A stretch of 64,000 nt of DNA from Streptomyces parvus (GCF_014648875.1 NZ_BMRY01000014.1:1-64000); one strand, 5' to 3'; numbered from the stretch's first letter, positions 16,273 through 24,628 are shown. The notes: generated by a model from the letters alone, not told the origin. Made by a program: numbers and translations.

Positions 16273-16331
16273 GTTGCCTCTGCGCAGGCAACACCCCTAC
16301 GCCCCACGGCAGTTCGAGCGGGGCAGAGAAG

Positions 16332-16363
16332 AAAAAGGGCCGCCACGGCGCTGGGGCGGCCTT
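16332..16363 (-). terminator. Terminator of ndgR
   Basis: On the minus strand GGCCGCC/GGCGGCC (16355-16361 with 16338-16344) forms a stem followed by a C and a run of five T (16332-16336 on the opposite strand), about 40 bp past the ndgR stop. Confidence 0.8.
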
Positions 16364-16398
16364 CCGGAACGGAGGGACAAAGAGGTTGGGGCGAGCCG

Positions 16399-17115
16399 TC
16401 AGCCCGAGCGGCGCAGGGCCTCGGTCAGCCGCGCCGCCGAGTCGATGACCGCCTGGGCGTGCATCCGGCCCGGGTGACGGGTCAGCCGCTCGATGGGTCC
16501 GGAGATCGAGACCGCGGCGACCACTCGGTTCGACGGGCCGCGCACCGGAGCGGAGACCGAGGCCACGCCCGGCTCCCGCTCGCCGATCGACTGGGCCCAG
16601 CCCCGCCGCCGTACGCCGGAGAGCGCCGTCGCCGTGAAGCGGGCGCCCTGGAGGCCCCGGTGCAGGCGCTCCGGCTCCTCCCAGGCCATCAGGATCTGGG
16701 CGGAGGAGCCCGCCTTCATCGTGAGCGTGGAGCCGACCGGCACCGTGTCCCGGAGCCCGGACAGCCGTTCCGCCGCCGCCACGCAGATACGCATGTCGCC
16801 CTGCCGGCGGTAGAGCTGCGCGCTCTCGCCGGTGATGTCGCGCAGGTGGGTGAGCACCGGTCCGGCCGTGGCTAGCAGGCGGTCCTCGCCCGCCGCGGCT
16901 GCCAGTTCCGACAGCCGGGGGCCGAGAATGAACCGGCCCTGCATGTCCCTCGCCACCATCCGGTGGTGTTCCAGTGCCACGGCCAGTCGATGGGCCGTGG
17001 GCCGTGCGAGCCCGGTCGCCGCGACCAGCCCGGCGAGGGTGGCCGGACCGGACTCCAGGGCGCTCAATACCAGAGCTGCCTTGTCGAGAACGCCGACGCC
17101 GCTAGAGTTGTCCAT
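16399..17115 (-). CDS. ndgR: IclR-family regulator NdgR
   Basis: A 238-residue IclR-type regulator with an N-terminal winged helix-turn-helix (LVAATGLARPTAHRLAVALEH) and a C-terminal effector-binding domain (LTHLRDITGESAQLYRRQGD ... APVRGPSNRVVAAVSISGP). The ATG at 17115 (MDNSSGVGVLDKAALVL) gives the expected length; the open frame extends upstream to 17301 without protein-like sequence. NdgR is known in Streptomyces as a regulator of leucine and other amino-acid genes and of nitrogen-dependent growth. Here it is divergent from leuCD, the arrangement of the known target. A palindromic candidate site lies in the shared intergenic region. Confidence 0.92.
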   Translation of the reverse strand: MDNSSGVGVLDKAALVLSALESGPATLAGLVAATGLARPTAHRLAVALEHHRMVARDMQGRFILGPRLSELAAAAGEDRLLATAGPVLTHLRDITGESAQLYRRQGDMRICVAAAERLSGLRDTVPVGSTLTMKAGSSAQILMAWEEPERLHRGLQGARFTATALSGVRRRGWAQSIGEREPGVASVSAPVRGPSNRVVAAVSISGPIERLTRHPGRMHAQAVIDSAARLTEALRRSG

Positions 17116-17145
17116 ACGACGATACTCCCGTCTCACTCTGTGAAA

Positions 17146-17174
17146 CGCAAGTTCAATTTTCGGCGGAAGTTGCG
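17146..17174. promoter_or_regulatory. Candidate NdgR operator
   Basis: CGCAAGTTC (17146-17154) and GAAGTTGCG (17166-17174) form an inverted repeat with 8 of 9 bases matching and an 11-bp spacer. It lies 31 bp from the ndgR start and about 115 bp from leuC, where an autoregulating IclR protein would be expected to bind. Confidence 0.5.
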
Positions 17175-17288
17175 AACCTGTAGAAGCGGCCGCACAACGG
17201 CTCGTAGCCACCGCCCCGCACGGGGGTCCGGACGGAGGCGCACCGATCTCTAGTTGGGCCGGCGAAGACGCCGGCCGGAGGGAAAGCG

Positions 17289-18755
17289 ATGGGTAGGACA
17301 CTCGCGGAGAAGGTCTGGGACGACCACGTCATCCCCAAGCTCTCGGCTCCGCTCGACCAGGGGAGCCCCCAATCGCGCGCTGCGGGCGAGCCCGACCTTC
17401 TCTTCATCGATCTGCACCTGCTGCACGAGGTGACCAGCCCGCAGGCCTTCGACGGACTGCGGCAGGCCGGACGCCCGGTACGGCGCCTCGACCTCACCAT
17501 CGCCACCGAGGACCACAACACCCCGACCCTCGACATCGACAAGCCGATCGCGGACCCCGTCTCCCGCGCCCAGCTGGAGACGCTGCGCAAGAACTGCGCG
17601 GAGTTCGGCGTCCGGCTGCACCCGCTGGGCGACGTCGAGCAGGGCGTCGTGCACGTGGTCGGCCCGCAGCTGGGGCTGACCCAGCCCGGCACCACCGTGG
17701 TCTGCGGCGACTCCCACACCTCCACGCACGGCGCGTTCGGGGCGCTGGCGTTCGGCATCGGCACCAGCCAGGTCGAGCACGTCCTGGCCACCCAGACGCT
17801 GCCGCTGGCCCGCCCGAAGACCATGGCCATCACGGTCGAGGGCGAACTGCCCGACGAGGTCACCGCGAAGGACCTGATCCTGGCGATCATCGCCCGGATC
17901 GGCACCGGCGGCGGCCAGGGCTACATCCTCGAATACCGCGGCTCCGCCATCGAGAAGCTCTCGATGGAGGCCCGGATGACCATCTGCAACATGTCGATCG
18001 AGGCGGGCGCCCGCGCCGGCATGATCGCCCCCGACGCCACCACGTACGACTACCTCAAGGGCCGCGACCACGCCCCGCAGGGCGAGGACTGGGACGCCGC
18101 CGTCGCGTACTGGAACACCCTGCGCTCCGACGACGACGCCGTGTTCGACGCCGAGGTCGTCATCGACGCCGCCGAACTGGCCCCGTTCGTCACCTGGGGC
18201 ACCAACCCCGGCCAGGGCGCGCCCCTGTCGGCCAGCGTCCCCGACCCGGCCTCGTACGAGGACGCCTCGGAGCGCCACGCCGCCGAAAAGGCCCTGGAGT
18301 ACATGGGGTTGACCGCCGGACAGCCGCTGCGCGAGATCAGCGTCGACACCGTCTTCGTAGGTTCGTGCACCAACGGCCGCATCGAGGACCTGCGCAACGC
18401 GGCCTCGGTCCTGGACGGCCGCAAAGTCGCCGACGGCGTACGCATGCTGGTCGTCCCCGGCTCCGTACGGGTCGCCCTCCAGGCCGTCTCCGAGGGCCTG
18501 GACAAGGTCTTCACCGAGGCCGGCGCCGAATGGCGGCACGCGGGCTGCTCGATGTGCCTCGGCATGAACCCCGACCAGCTGGCCCCCGGCGAGCGCTCCG
18601 CCTCCACCTCGAACCGCAACTTCGAGGGCAGGCAGGGCAAGGGCGGCCGCACCCACCTGGTCTCGCCCCAGGTCGCCGCCGCCACCGCGGTGCTGGGCCA
18701 TCTGGCCTCGCCCGCCGACCTGTCCGACGCCCGTACCCCCGCCGGAGTCCGATAG
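17289..18755 (+). CDS. leuC: 3-isopropylmalate dehydratase large subunit
   Basis: A 488-residue aconitase-family protein that isomerises 2-isopropylmalate to 3-isopropylmalate in leucine synthesis, together with LeuD. The 4Fe-4S ligands are in VGSCTNGRIEDLRN and GCSMCLGMNPD. VCGDSHTSTHGAFGALAFG is the family active-site segment. The ATG at 17289 follows GGAGGG at a spacing of six. The N-terminus carries about 12 extra residues (about 15-27, IPKLSAPLDQGSP) between VWDDH and GEPDLLFIDLHLL, which I remember as nearly contiguous in other Streptomyces LeuC proteins of about 476 residues. leuD follows after 2 bp. Confidence 0.96.
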   Translation: MGRTLAEKVWDDHVIPKLSAPLDQGSPQSRAAGEPDLLFIDLHLLHEVTSPQAFDGLRQAGRPVRRLDLTIATEDHNTPTLDIDKPIADPVSRAQLETLRKNCAEFGVRLHPLGDVEQGVVHVVGPQLGLTQPGTTVVCGDSHTSTHGAFGALAFGIGTSQVEHVLATQTLPLARPKTMAITVEGELPDEVTAKDLILAIIARIGTGGGQGYILEYRGSAIEKLSMEARMTICNMSIEAGARAGMIAPDATTYDYLKGRDHAPQGEDWDAAVAYWNTLRSDDDAVFDAEVVIDAAELAPFVTWGTNPGQGAPLSASVPDPASYEDASERHAAEKALEYMGLTAGQPLREISVDTVFVGSCTNGRIEDLRNAASVLDGRKVADGVRMLVVPGSVRVALQAVSEGLDKVFTEAGAEWRHAGCSMCLGMNPDQLAPGERSASTSNRNFEGRQGKGGRTHLVSPQVAAATAVLGHLASPADLSDARTPAGVR

Positions 18756-18757
18756 CC

Positions 18758-19351
18758 ATGGAAGCCTTCACCACGCACACCGGCCGGGTCGTCCCGCTGC
18801 GCCGCAGCAACGTCGACACCGACCAGATCATCCCCGCCCACTGGCTGAAGAAGGTCACCCGCGACGGGTTCGAGGACGGCCTCTTCGAAGCCTGGCGCAA
18901 GGACGAGAACTTCGTCCTCAACCGCCCCGAACGCCAGGGGGCCTCGGTCCTGGTCGCCGGTCCCGACTTCGGTACGGGCTCCTCCCGCGAGCACGCGGTC
19001 TGGGCTCTGCAGAACTACGGTTTCAAGGCGGTCGTCTCCTCTCGCTTCGCCGACATCTTCCGGGGCAACTCGCTGAAGAACGGCCTGCTCACGGTGGTTC
19101 TGGAGCAGAAGGTCGTCGACGCCCTCTGGGAGCTGACGGAGGCCGACCCGACCGCCGAGGTGACCGTCGACCTGGAGGCGCGGCAGGTCCGCGCCGAGGG
19201 CGTCACCGCCGACTTCGAGCTGGACGAGAACGCCCGCTGGCGGCTGCTCAACGGCCTCGACGACATCAGCCTCACCCTTCAGAACGAAGCGGACATCGCC
19301 GCGTACGAGGCGTCCAGGCCCGCCTTCAAGCCGCGTACCATTGCCGCCTGA
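18758..19351 (+). CDS. leuD: 3-isopropylmalate dehydratase small subunit
   Basis: A 197-residue swivel-domain subunit (RRSNVDTDQIIPAHWLKK, then GPDFGTGSSREHAVWAL, the active-site GSSREH loop). It completes the LeuC-LeuD dehydratase. The ATG at 18758 comes 2 bp after the leuC stop, so the pair is co-transcribed and probably translationally coupled. A strong terminator follows 15 bp after the stop. Confidence 0.97.
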   Translation: MEAFTTHTGRVVPLRRSNVDTDQIIPAHWLKKVTRDGFEDGLFEAWRKDENFVLNRPERQGASVLVAGPDFGTGSSREHAVWALQNYGFKAVVSSRFADIFRGNSLKNGLLTVVLEQKVVDALWELTEADPTAEVTVDLEARQVRAEGVTADFELDENARWRLLNGLDDISLTLQNEADIAAYEASRPAFKPRTIAA

Positions 19352-19366
19352 GCAGCGCTTTTCCAG

Positions 19367-19402
19367 GACTGCGCCCCCTGCCTCCCGGCAGGGGGCGCAG
19401 TC
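19367..19402 (+). terminator. Terminator of leuCD
   Basis: A perfect 16-bp stem (19367-19382 with 19387-19402), loop TCCC. Confidence 0.85.
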
Positions 19403-19455
19403 GCTTGTTGAGACCCCGTCGGGCGACAACTCGCCCCAGATGGCACAATCGGTGC

Positions 19456-19683
19456 ATGGAACGCGACAGCCAACTCAAGCTCTATGGCCAAGTCGCCGAC
19501 CAACTGAAGGAAGCGCACGCGAAGGTGCGTGCACTGCAAGTCCCGGAGGGCGTACGGATGGCGCTGACCCGGAAGCTGCTGGTCGTCACGGCCGCGGCGA
19601 AGCACGATCTCCCGGACGCGGCAAGGCGTCTGGACCGGTTGATGAAGGACCTCGATGAGGGCCGATTCCCCGAAGGTGACTGA
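19456..19683 (+). CDS. Small conserved-type hypothetical protein
   Basis: A 75-residue, charged, mostly helical protein (MERDSQLKLYGQVADQLKEA ... MKDLDEGRFPEGD). It has no signal peptide, membrane segment or recognised motif. The ATG at 19456 is preferred over an upstream frame start at 19405 because the latter lies in Arg-rich unlikely sequence next to the leuCD terminator. High third-position GC supports coding. It lies between leuD and hupS, and its role is unknown; the helix pattern (VADQLKEAHAKVRALQ) could support dimerisation. Confidence 0.7.
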   Translation: MERDSQLKLYGQVADQLKEAHAKVRALQVPEGVRMALTRKLLVVTAAAKHDLPDAARRLDRLMKDLDEGRFPEGD

Positions 19684-19825
19684 CACGTGGAACTGCGCAT
19701 CGGTCGACTTCGTTGCGGCACTAGGGTGATTAGCCCGTTTCGTGTTTGATTTGCGGTATATATCTGCCTAACGTGCGAAAAAGCTTGAACACTTTCGTTC
19801 TGGCAATGTCTCCGAAGGGGAAGAC
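19684..19825 (+). promoter_or_regulatory. AT-rich promoter region of hupS
   Basis: This interval is unusually AT-rich for the window (TTTGATTTGCGGTATATATC near 19747-19766) and contains CGAAAA and TTTTCG-like half sites flanking AAGCTTGAACAC (about 19777-19800). It should hold the promoter and developmental control sites of hupS. No single element can be assigned. Confidence 0.45.
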
Positions 19826-20479
19826 GTGAACAAGGCGCAGCTCGTAGAAGCGATTGCCGACAAGGTCGGCGGCCGTCAGCAGGCCGCGGACGCCGTCGAC
19901 GCGGTACTCGACGCGATCGTCCGTGCCGTTGTCGCCGGGGACCGTGTCTCGGTCACCGGCTTCGGCTCGTTCGAGAAGGTCGACCGCCCCGCCCGGTACG
20001 CCCGCAACCCGCAGACGGGTGAGCGCGTCCGGGTCAAGAAGACCTCGGTGCCCCGCTTCCGTGCGGGCCAGGGCTTCAAGGACCTGGTGAGCGGCTCGAA
20101 GAAGCTCCCCAAGAACGACGTGGCCGTCAAGAAGGCCCCCAAGGGCAGCCTCTCGGGCGGATCCTCCGCCGCCCGTACGACGGTGAAGGCCGCCGCAGCC
20201 AAGAAGTCGGCCGCCAAGAAGGCCACCGCGAAGAAGACCACGGCCAAGAAGACGACGGCGGCGAAGACCACCGCCGCGAAGAAGACCACGGCCAAGAAGA
20301 CGACCGCGACGGCGAAGAAGACGTCCGCGGCCGCGAAGAAGGCCACCCCGGCCAAGAAGGCCACGGCCACCGCCAAGAAGACCGCGCCCGCCAAGAAGGC
20401 CACGGCGAAGAAGGCGCCCGCGAAGAAGACCACGGCGCGCAAGACCACGGCCAAGAAGGCCACCGCACGCAAGAAGTGA
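19826..20479 (+). CDS. hupS: HU-family nucleoid protein with histone H1-like tail
   Basis: The 217-residue product joins an N-terminal HU domain of about 93 residues (MNKAQLVEAIADKVGGRQQA ... GFGSFEKVDRPARYARNPQTG, with the DNA-wrapping arm) to a tail of about 110 residues made almost wholly of Lys, Ala and Thr (repeats of the AAKKTTAKK kind). This architecture defines HupS in Streptomyces, a nucleoid protein known to be upregulated in sporulating hyphae. The start is GTG at 19826 with AAGGGGAAG upstream. The tail DNA is a run of imperfect short repeats, so its length probably varies between strains. A terminator follows. Confidence 0.95.
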   Translation: MNKAQLVEAIADKVGGRQQAADAVDAVLDAIVRAVVAGDRVSVTGFGSFEKVDRPARYARNPQTGERVRVKKTSVPRFRAGQGFKDLVSGSKKLPKNDVAVKKAPKGSLSGGSSAARTTVKAAAAKKSAAKKATAKKTTAKKTTAAKTTAAKKTTAKKTTATAKKTSAAAKKATPAKKATATAKKTAPAKKATAKKAPAKKTTARKTTAKKATARKK

Positions 20480-20513
20480 GCTCCGGGCACCCGCCCGCTC
20501 TTCACAACGCGCC

Positions 20514-20546
20514 GGGCCGGGCTCCCCTACCGGGGGAGCCCGGCCC
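20514..20546. terminator. Terminator after hupS
   Basis: A perfect 14-bp stem (20514-20527 with 20533-20546). It lies between convergent hupS and the small minus-strand gene and could serve both. Confidence 0.8.
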
Positions 20547-20592
20547 GCGGGCTGTCCGGGCCCGGTTCGGCGCAGGGCCCGTCCGACCGTTT

Positions 20593-20817
20593 CTAGAACG
20601 TCTGCAGCGTCACCAGCGTGATCCGCAGGGCCGCACCCTCGCCCTCGCCCTCGATGCGCACCCGCTGCCCGGGCCGCAGCAGCAGCAGACCGCCCGCGTC
20701 GAAGGCCGCGGCGTCGAACTCCACCGGGGTGCCGTCGTCCAGCAGCACACTGCCGCCACGGGTCTCGGGGTCGTACGTGTACGAGGTCGCCTGCATGGGC
20801 GGCAGCCTATCGGTCAC
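20593..20817 (-). CDS. Small beta-rich protein, function unknown
   Basis: A protein of 74 residues if it starts at GTG 20817 (overlapping the cofC stop), or 67 from ATG 20796 (MQATSYTYDPETRGG); neither has a clear ribosome site, so translational coupling to cofC is plausible. The pattern GGSVLLDDGTPVEFD ... GLLLLRPGQRVRIEG ... LRITLVTLQTF suggests a small five-stranded barrel loosely like cold-shock/OB proteins, but the RNA-binding aromatic motifs of CspA are missing. It is probably in one operon with cofC. Confidence 0.65.
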   Translation of the reverse strand: MTDRLPPMQATSYTYDPETRGGSVLLDDGTPVEFDAAAFDAGGLLLLRPGQRVRIEGEGEGAALRITLVTLQTF

Positions 20818-21472
20818 GGGCGAAGGCGGGCACGGCCGCGAGCCGCGCCGTGTGCGGCCCCACTCCCAGGGCCAGGGCGACCCGCAGGTCCTCGCCCGTG
20901 TCCACGTCCCGGCGCACCGAGTCGACGCCGGACAGCGCTATTTCCACGGCGCCCGACGCCAGATGCCGGGACCCGGACGGACCGCCGAAAGCCGGACGGA
21001 ATTCCGCACCGCTCGCAGCGGCCAGAAATGTCGTCCCGATTCCCGCCGCGTCCCGGAGAAAAGCGCTGGGAAAAGCGGAGGCAAAATCGAGCACCCGCGC
21101 CAATTCACCGGTGCGCAGCGCCGGCAGGTCCGCGTTGAGCGCGGCCACCGCGGCGGCGGGCCGCAGGGCCCGCAGCGAGCGCGCGCCGTGTGCCAGCGCC
21201 GCGTTGAGCCCGGCCCCCGGGGCGTCCGGCACGATCCGCGCCCCGAGTGCCGAAAGGGCGGCCGCGGCCACGGCGTCGTCCGTGACGACCACCACATCCC
21301 GCACCCGGGAACAGGCCAGCGCCGCGGCCACCGTGTCCTGGGCGAACGCCAGGGCCAGCAGGGGCCGCGCATCCTCGCCCGCCGCCCGCCCCAGGCGGCT
21401 CTTGGCCCGGGCGAGCGGCTTCAGCGGAACGACCAGGGACCAGGGCCCGGCCGGATCGGTGTTCGTGGCGAT
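20807..21472 (-). CDS. cofC: 2-phospho-L-lactate guanylyltransferase-type protein, start codon unusual
   Basis: CofC links GTP to 2-phospholactate (or phosphoenolpyruvate) in coenzyme F420 synthesis. The nucleotide-binding N-terminus WSLVVPLKPLARAKSRLG is clearly present and in frame, followed by VVVVTDDAVAAA and AALNADLPAL, giving 221 residues of the expected length. But no ATG, GTG or TTG lies upstream of that motif after the in-frame TAA. The first normal start is a GTG at 21331, inside the domain. GGAGGGGGAG is directly followed by ATC at 21472, so I tentatively place the start there. Either rare ATC initiation, a start-codon mutation or a sequence error could explain it. Confidence 0.75.
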   Translation of the reverse strand: MATNTDPAGPWSLVVPLKPLARAKSRLGRAAGEDARPLLALAFAQDTVAAALACSRVRDVVVVTDDAVAAAALSALGARIVPDAPGAGLNAALAHGARSLRALRPAAAVAALNADLPALRTGELARVLDFASAFPSAFLRDAAGIGTTFLAAASGAEFRPAFGGPSGSRHLASGAVEIALSGVDSVRRDVDTGEDLRVALALGVGPHTARLAAVPAFARDR

Positions 21473-21640
21473 CTCCCCCTCCGTACGCGTCAGGACTTAT
21501 TCTCGCCTGCCGGTACGACAACCCGGAGGCCCGCCGCCGGACGTGAGGCGTACGGTGTTCTCGACAGAGCAGGGGTCTGGGGCGAGACTTGACCGTCAGT
21601 AGCCAGGCAGCAGGTTGAAATCCTTAAGGAAGGTATCCAA

Positions 21641-22393
21641 GTGTCCCGCCGCAGAATCGGCTTCTGGTACCGCCTGGCGGCGGTCATCGCCAAGCCGCCA
21701 CTGGTGGTTCTGTTCAAGCGCGACTGGCGGGGGATGGAGAACATTCCGGCCGACGGCGGATTCATTACCGCCGTCAATCACAACTCCTATCTGGACCCGC
21801 TCTCCTACGGCCACTTCCAGTACAACACCGGGCGGGTGCCCCGGCTCCTGGCGAAGGCCGGCCTCTTCCGTACCCCGTTCGTCGGGATGATGCTGCGCGG
21901 CACCGGCCAGATCCCCGTCTACCGCGAGACCACCAACGCCCTGGACGCCTTCCGGGCCGCCGTGGAGGCCATCGAGCGCGGCGAGTGCGTCGCCTTCTAC
22001 CCCGAGGGCACCCTCACCCGGGACCCCGACATGTGGCCGATGGCCGGGAAGACCGGGGCCGCCCGGGTCGCCCTGATGACCAAGGCGCCCGTCATCCCCG
22101 TCGCCCAGTGGGGCGCCAACCTCGCGATGCCGCCGTACGCCAAGCAGCGCAAGTTCCGGCTCTTCCCCCGCAAGACGCTCCAGGTGCAGGCCGGGCCGCC
22201 CGTCGACCTCAGCCGCTTCCACGGCCTGGAGCCGACGCCCGAGGTGCTGCGCGAGGCGACCGAGGTCATCATGGCGGCGGTCACCCGCCAGCTGGAGGAC
22301 CTGCGCGGCGAGAAGGCGCCCGCCGAGCTCTACGATCACCGCAAAGCCCGTGCTGAACAACGGCGCAGGGCCCAGGGAAAGGGACCCACGTGA
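21641..22393 (+). CDS. 1-acyl-glycerol-3-phosphate acyltransferase-like protein
   Basis: A 250-residue PlsC-family acyltransferase with the H(X4)D catalytic motif NHNSYLD and the FYPEGT phosphate-binding motif about 75 residues later. A basic, hydrophobic N-terminus (FWYRLAAVIAKPPLVVLF) probably attaches it to the membrane. It is expected to transfer an acyl chain to lysophosphatidate or a related acceptor. The GTG at 21641 has AAGGAAGG upstream. Its stop overlaps the gpsA start by 4 bp, giving a lipid pair in which GpsA makes the glycerol-3-phosphate backbone. It could instead act on another lipid; substrate specificity is not visible. Confidence 0.88.
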   Translation: MSRRRIGFWYRLAAVIAKPPLVVLFKRDWRGMENIPADGGFITAVNHNSYLDPLSYGHFQYNTGRVPRLLAKAGLFRTPFVGMMLRGTGQIPVYRETTNALDAFRAAVEAIERGECVAFYPEGTLTRDPDMWPMAGKTGAARVALMTKAPVIPVAQWGANLAMPPYAKQRKFRLFPRKTLQVQAGPPVDLSRFHGLEPTPEVLREATEVIMAAVTRQLEDLRGEKAPAELYDHRKARAEQRRRAQGKGPT

Positions 22394-23400
22394 CGCACCC
22401 CGTAAAAGCAGCCGTCTTCGGAACCGGCTCATGGGGTACGGCCTTCGCCGTGATCCTCGCCGACGCGGGCTGCGACGTTACCCTCTGGGGCCGCCGCGCC
22501 GAGGTCGCCGAGGCCATCAACACCACGCACACCAACCCGGACTACCTCCCGGGCATCGCGCTGCCCGACACCATCCGCGCCACCACCGACGCCGCCGAGG
22601 CCCTGCGCGAAGCGGAGTTCGCCTTCCTCGTCGTGCCCTCCCAGACACTGCGCGCCAACCTCGCCGACTGGGCCCCGCATCTGGGGCCGGACACCGTCCT
22701 GGTCTCCCTGATGAAGGGCGTCGAGCTGGGCACCGCCGAGCTGATGAGCGAGGTGATCGCCGACGTCACCAAGGTCTCCGCCGACCGCATCGCCGTCGTC
22801 TCGGGCCCCAACCTGGCCAAGGAGATCGCGGAGCGCCGCCCCGCCGCGGCCGTCGTCGCCTGCTCCGACGAGTCCGTCGCACAGCGCCTCCAGGCCGCCT
22901 GCCACACCGCGTACTTCCGCCCGTACACCAACACCGACGTGGTCGGCTGCGAGCTCGGCGGCGCCGTGAAGAACGTCATCGGCCTCGCCGTCGGCATCGC
23001 GGACGGCATGGGACTCGGCGACAACACCAAGGGCTCCCTCATCACCCGGGGCCTCGCCGAGACCACCCGACTGGGCCTGGCCATGGGCGCGGACCCGTTG
23101 ACGTTCTCCGGCCTCGCCGGACTCGGCGACCTGGTGGCCACCTGCTCCTCGCCGCTCTCGCGGAACCACACCTTCGGCACCAACCTCGGCCGCGGCATGA
23201 CGCTCCAGGAGACGATCGCCGTCACCAAGCAGACCGCCGAGGGCGTCAAGTCCTGCGAATCGGTCCTCGACCTGGCCCGCAGGCACGGGGTCGACATGCC
23301 CATCACCGAGACCGTCGTCTCGATCGTCCACGAGGGCAAGTCCCCGGTCGTCGCCGTCAAGGAGCTGATGTCGCGGAGCGCCAAGGCCGAGCGACGCTGA
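22390..23400 (+). CDS. gpsA: Glycerol-3-phosphate dehydrogenase (NAD(P)+)
   Basis: A 336-residue enzyme that reduces dihydroxyacetone phosphate to sn-glycerol 3-phosphate for phospholipids. The Rossmann motif is AAVFGTGSWGTAFA at the N-terminus. SGPNLAKEI, the Lys of GGAVKNVIGLAVGIADG and the GLAGLGDLVATCSS segment are family signatures. The GTG start overlaps the acyltransferase stop (GTGA), so translation is coupled. Confidence 0.97.
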   Translation: MTHPVKAAVFGTGSWGTAFAVILADAGCDVTLWGRRAEVAEAINTTHTNPDYLPGIALPDTIRATTDAAEALREAEFAFLVVPSQTLRANLADWAPHLGPDTVLVSLMKGVELGTAELMSEVIADVTKVSADRIAVVSGPNLAKEIAERRPAAAVVACSDESVAQRLQAACHTAYFRPYTNTDVVGCELGGAVKNVIGLAVGIADGMGLGDNTKGSLITRGLAETTRLGLAMGADPLTFSGLAGLGDLVATCSSPLSRNHTFGTNLGRGMTLQETIAVTKQTAEGVKSCESVLDLARRHGVDMPITETVVSIVHEGKSPVVAVKELMSRSAKAERR

Positions 23401-23434
23401 CGCCGCTCTTACCAGCAGGTACGCTCATCGCGAT

Positions 23435-24610
23435 ATGAGCAGCGAGAACCTCCCCCAGAGCCCTGAGCGCCGCGAGAGCCCTGAGCAGCAGCGCCGCAAG
23501 CCGCGTGTGGCTGTCGTGTTCGGCGGCCGCAGCTCCGAACACGGCATCTCGGTCGTCACGGCCGGCGCAGTCATGAAGGCCATCGACCGGACGAAGTACG
23601 ACGTCCTGCCGATCGGTATCACGGCGGACGGCCGCTGGGCGCTCACCGCCGACGAGCCCGAACGCATGGCCATCACTGACCGCAAGGTCCCCGACGTGGA
23701 CCTGCTCACCGAGTCCGCCGAGGGCAGCGTCGTGCTCTCCGTCGACCCGGGCAGCCGCGAGGTCGTCTACACCGAGCCCGGCGCGGTGCCCAAGGCGCTG
23801 GGCGAGGTCGACGTCGTCTTCCCCGTGCTGCACGGCCCGTACGGCGAGGACGGCACCCTCCAGGGCCTTCTCGAACTCTCCGGAGTGCCCTACGTCGGCG
23901 CGGGTGTCCTCGCCTCCGCCGTCGGCCAGGACAAGGAGTACATGAAGCGCGTCTTCATCTCCTACGGGCTGCCCGTCGGGCCCTACGAGGTCGTCCGGCC
24001 CCGCGAGTGGGACAACGACCCCGCCGCCGCCCGCAAGCGGATCGTGGACTTCGCCGGCGAGCACGGCTGGCCGCTGTTCATCAAGCCCGCACGCGGCGGC
24101 TCCTCGATGGGCATCACCAAGGTCGACGGCCTCGAAGGCCTCGACGAGGCGATCGAGGAGGCCCGCCGCCACGACCCGAAGTTCCTCGTCGAGTCGCTGC
24201 TGCGCGGCCGGGAGATCGAGTGCGGGGTGCTGGAGTTCGAGGACGGACCGCGTGCCAGCGTGCCCGCCGAGATCCCGCCGGTCACCGCGCACGACTTCTA
24301 CGACTTCGAGGCCAAGTACATCGACTCGGCCACCGGTCTGGTGCCGGCGCCGCTCACCGAGGAGCAGACCGCCGAGGTGCAGCGGCTCGCCGTCGCCGCC
24401 TTCGACGCGGTCTCCTGCGAGGGCCTGGTGCGCGCCGACTTCTTCCTCACCGATGACGGCACCTTCGTCATCAACGAGATCAACACCCTGCCGGGCTTCA
24501 CCCCGATCTCCATGTACCCGCGCATGTGGCAGGAGAGCGGCGTGAGCTACCCGGAACTGGTCGACCGGCTGATCCAGGCCGCGTTGACCCGCTCCACCGG
24601 ACTGCGCTGA
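23435..24610 (+). CDS. ddlA: D-alanine--D-alanine ligase
   Basis: A 391-residue ATP-grasp ligase that makes the D-Ala-D-Ala dipeptide of peptidoglycan. It shows VVFGGRSSEHGISV, the FPVLHGPYGEDGTLQGLLEL segment, GEHGWPLFIKPARGGSSMGI (ATP grasp) and FVINEINTLPGFTPISMYP, the metal-binding region. The N-terminus has a 20-residue charged extension (LPQSPERRESPEQQRRK). The ATG at 23435 has no clear ribosome-binding site in the 34 bp after gpsA. Confidence 0.96.
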   Translation: MSSENLPQSPERRESPEQQRRKPRVAVVFGGRSSEHGISVVTAGAVMKAIDRTKYDVLPIGITADGRWALTADEPERMAITDRKVPDVDLLTESAEGSVVLSVDPGSREVVYTEPGAVPKALGEVDVVFPVLHGPYGEDGTLQGLLELSGVPYVGAGVLASAVGQDKEYMKRVFISYGLPVGPYEVVRPREWDNDPAAARKRIVDFAGEHGWPLFIKPARGGSSMGITKVDGLEGLDEAIEEARRHDPKFLVESLLRGREIECGVLEFEDGPRASVPAEIPPVTAHDFYDFEAKYIDSATGLVPAPLTEEQTAEVQRLAVAAFDAVSCEGLVRADFFLTDDGTFVINEINTLPGFTPISMYPRMWQESGVSYPELVDRLIQAALTRSTGLR

Positions 24611-24628
24611 GGCGAGCGGCGGGGAGAC

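Noticed and set aside
20807..21331. cofC as a truncated pseudogene starting at GTG 21331
   Set aside because: The missing N-terminal 47 codons are intact and in frame just upstream, so only the start codon is in question, not the gene body.
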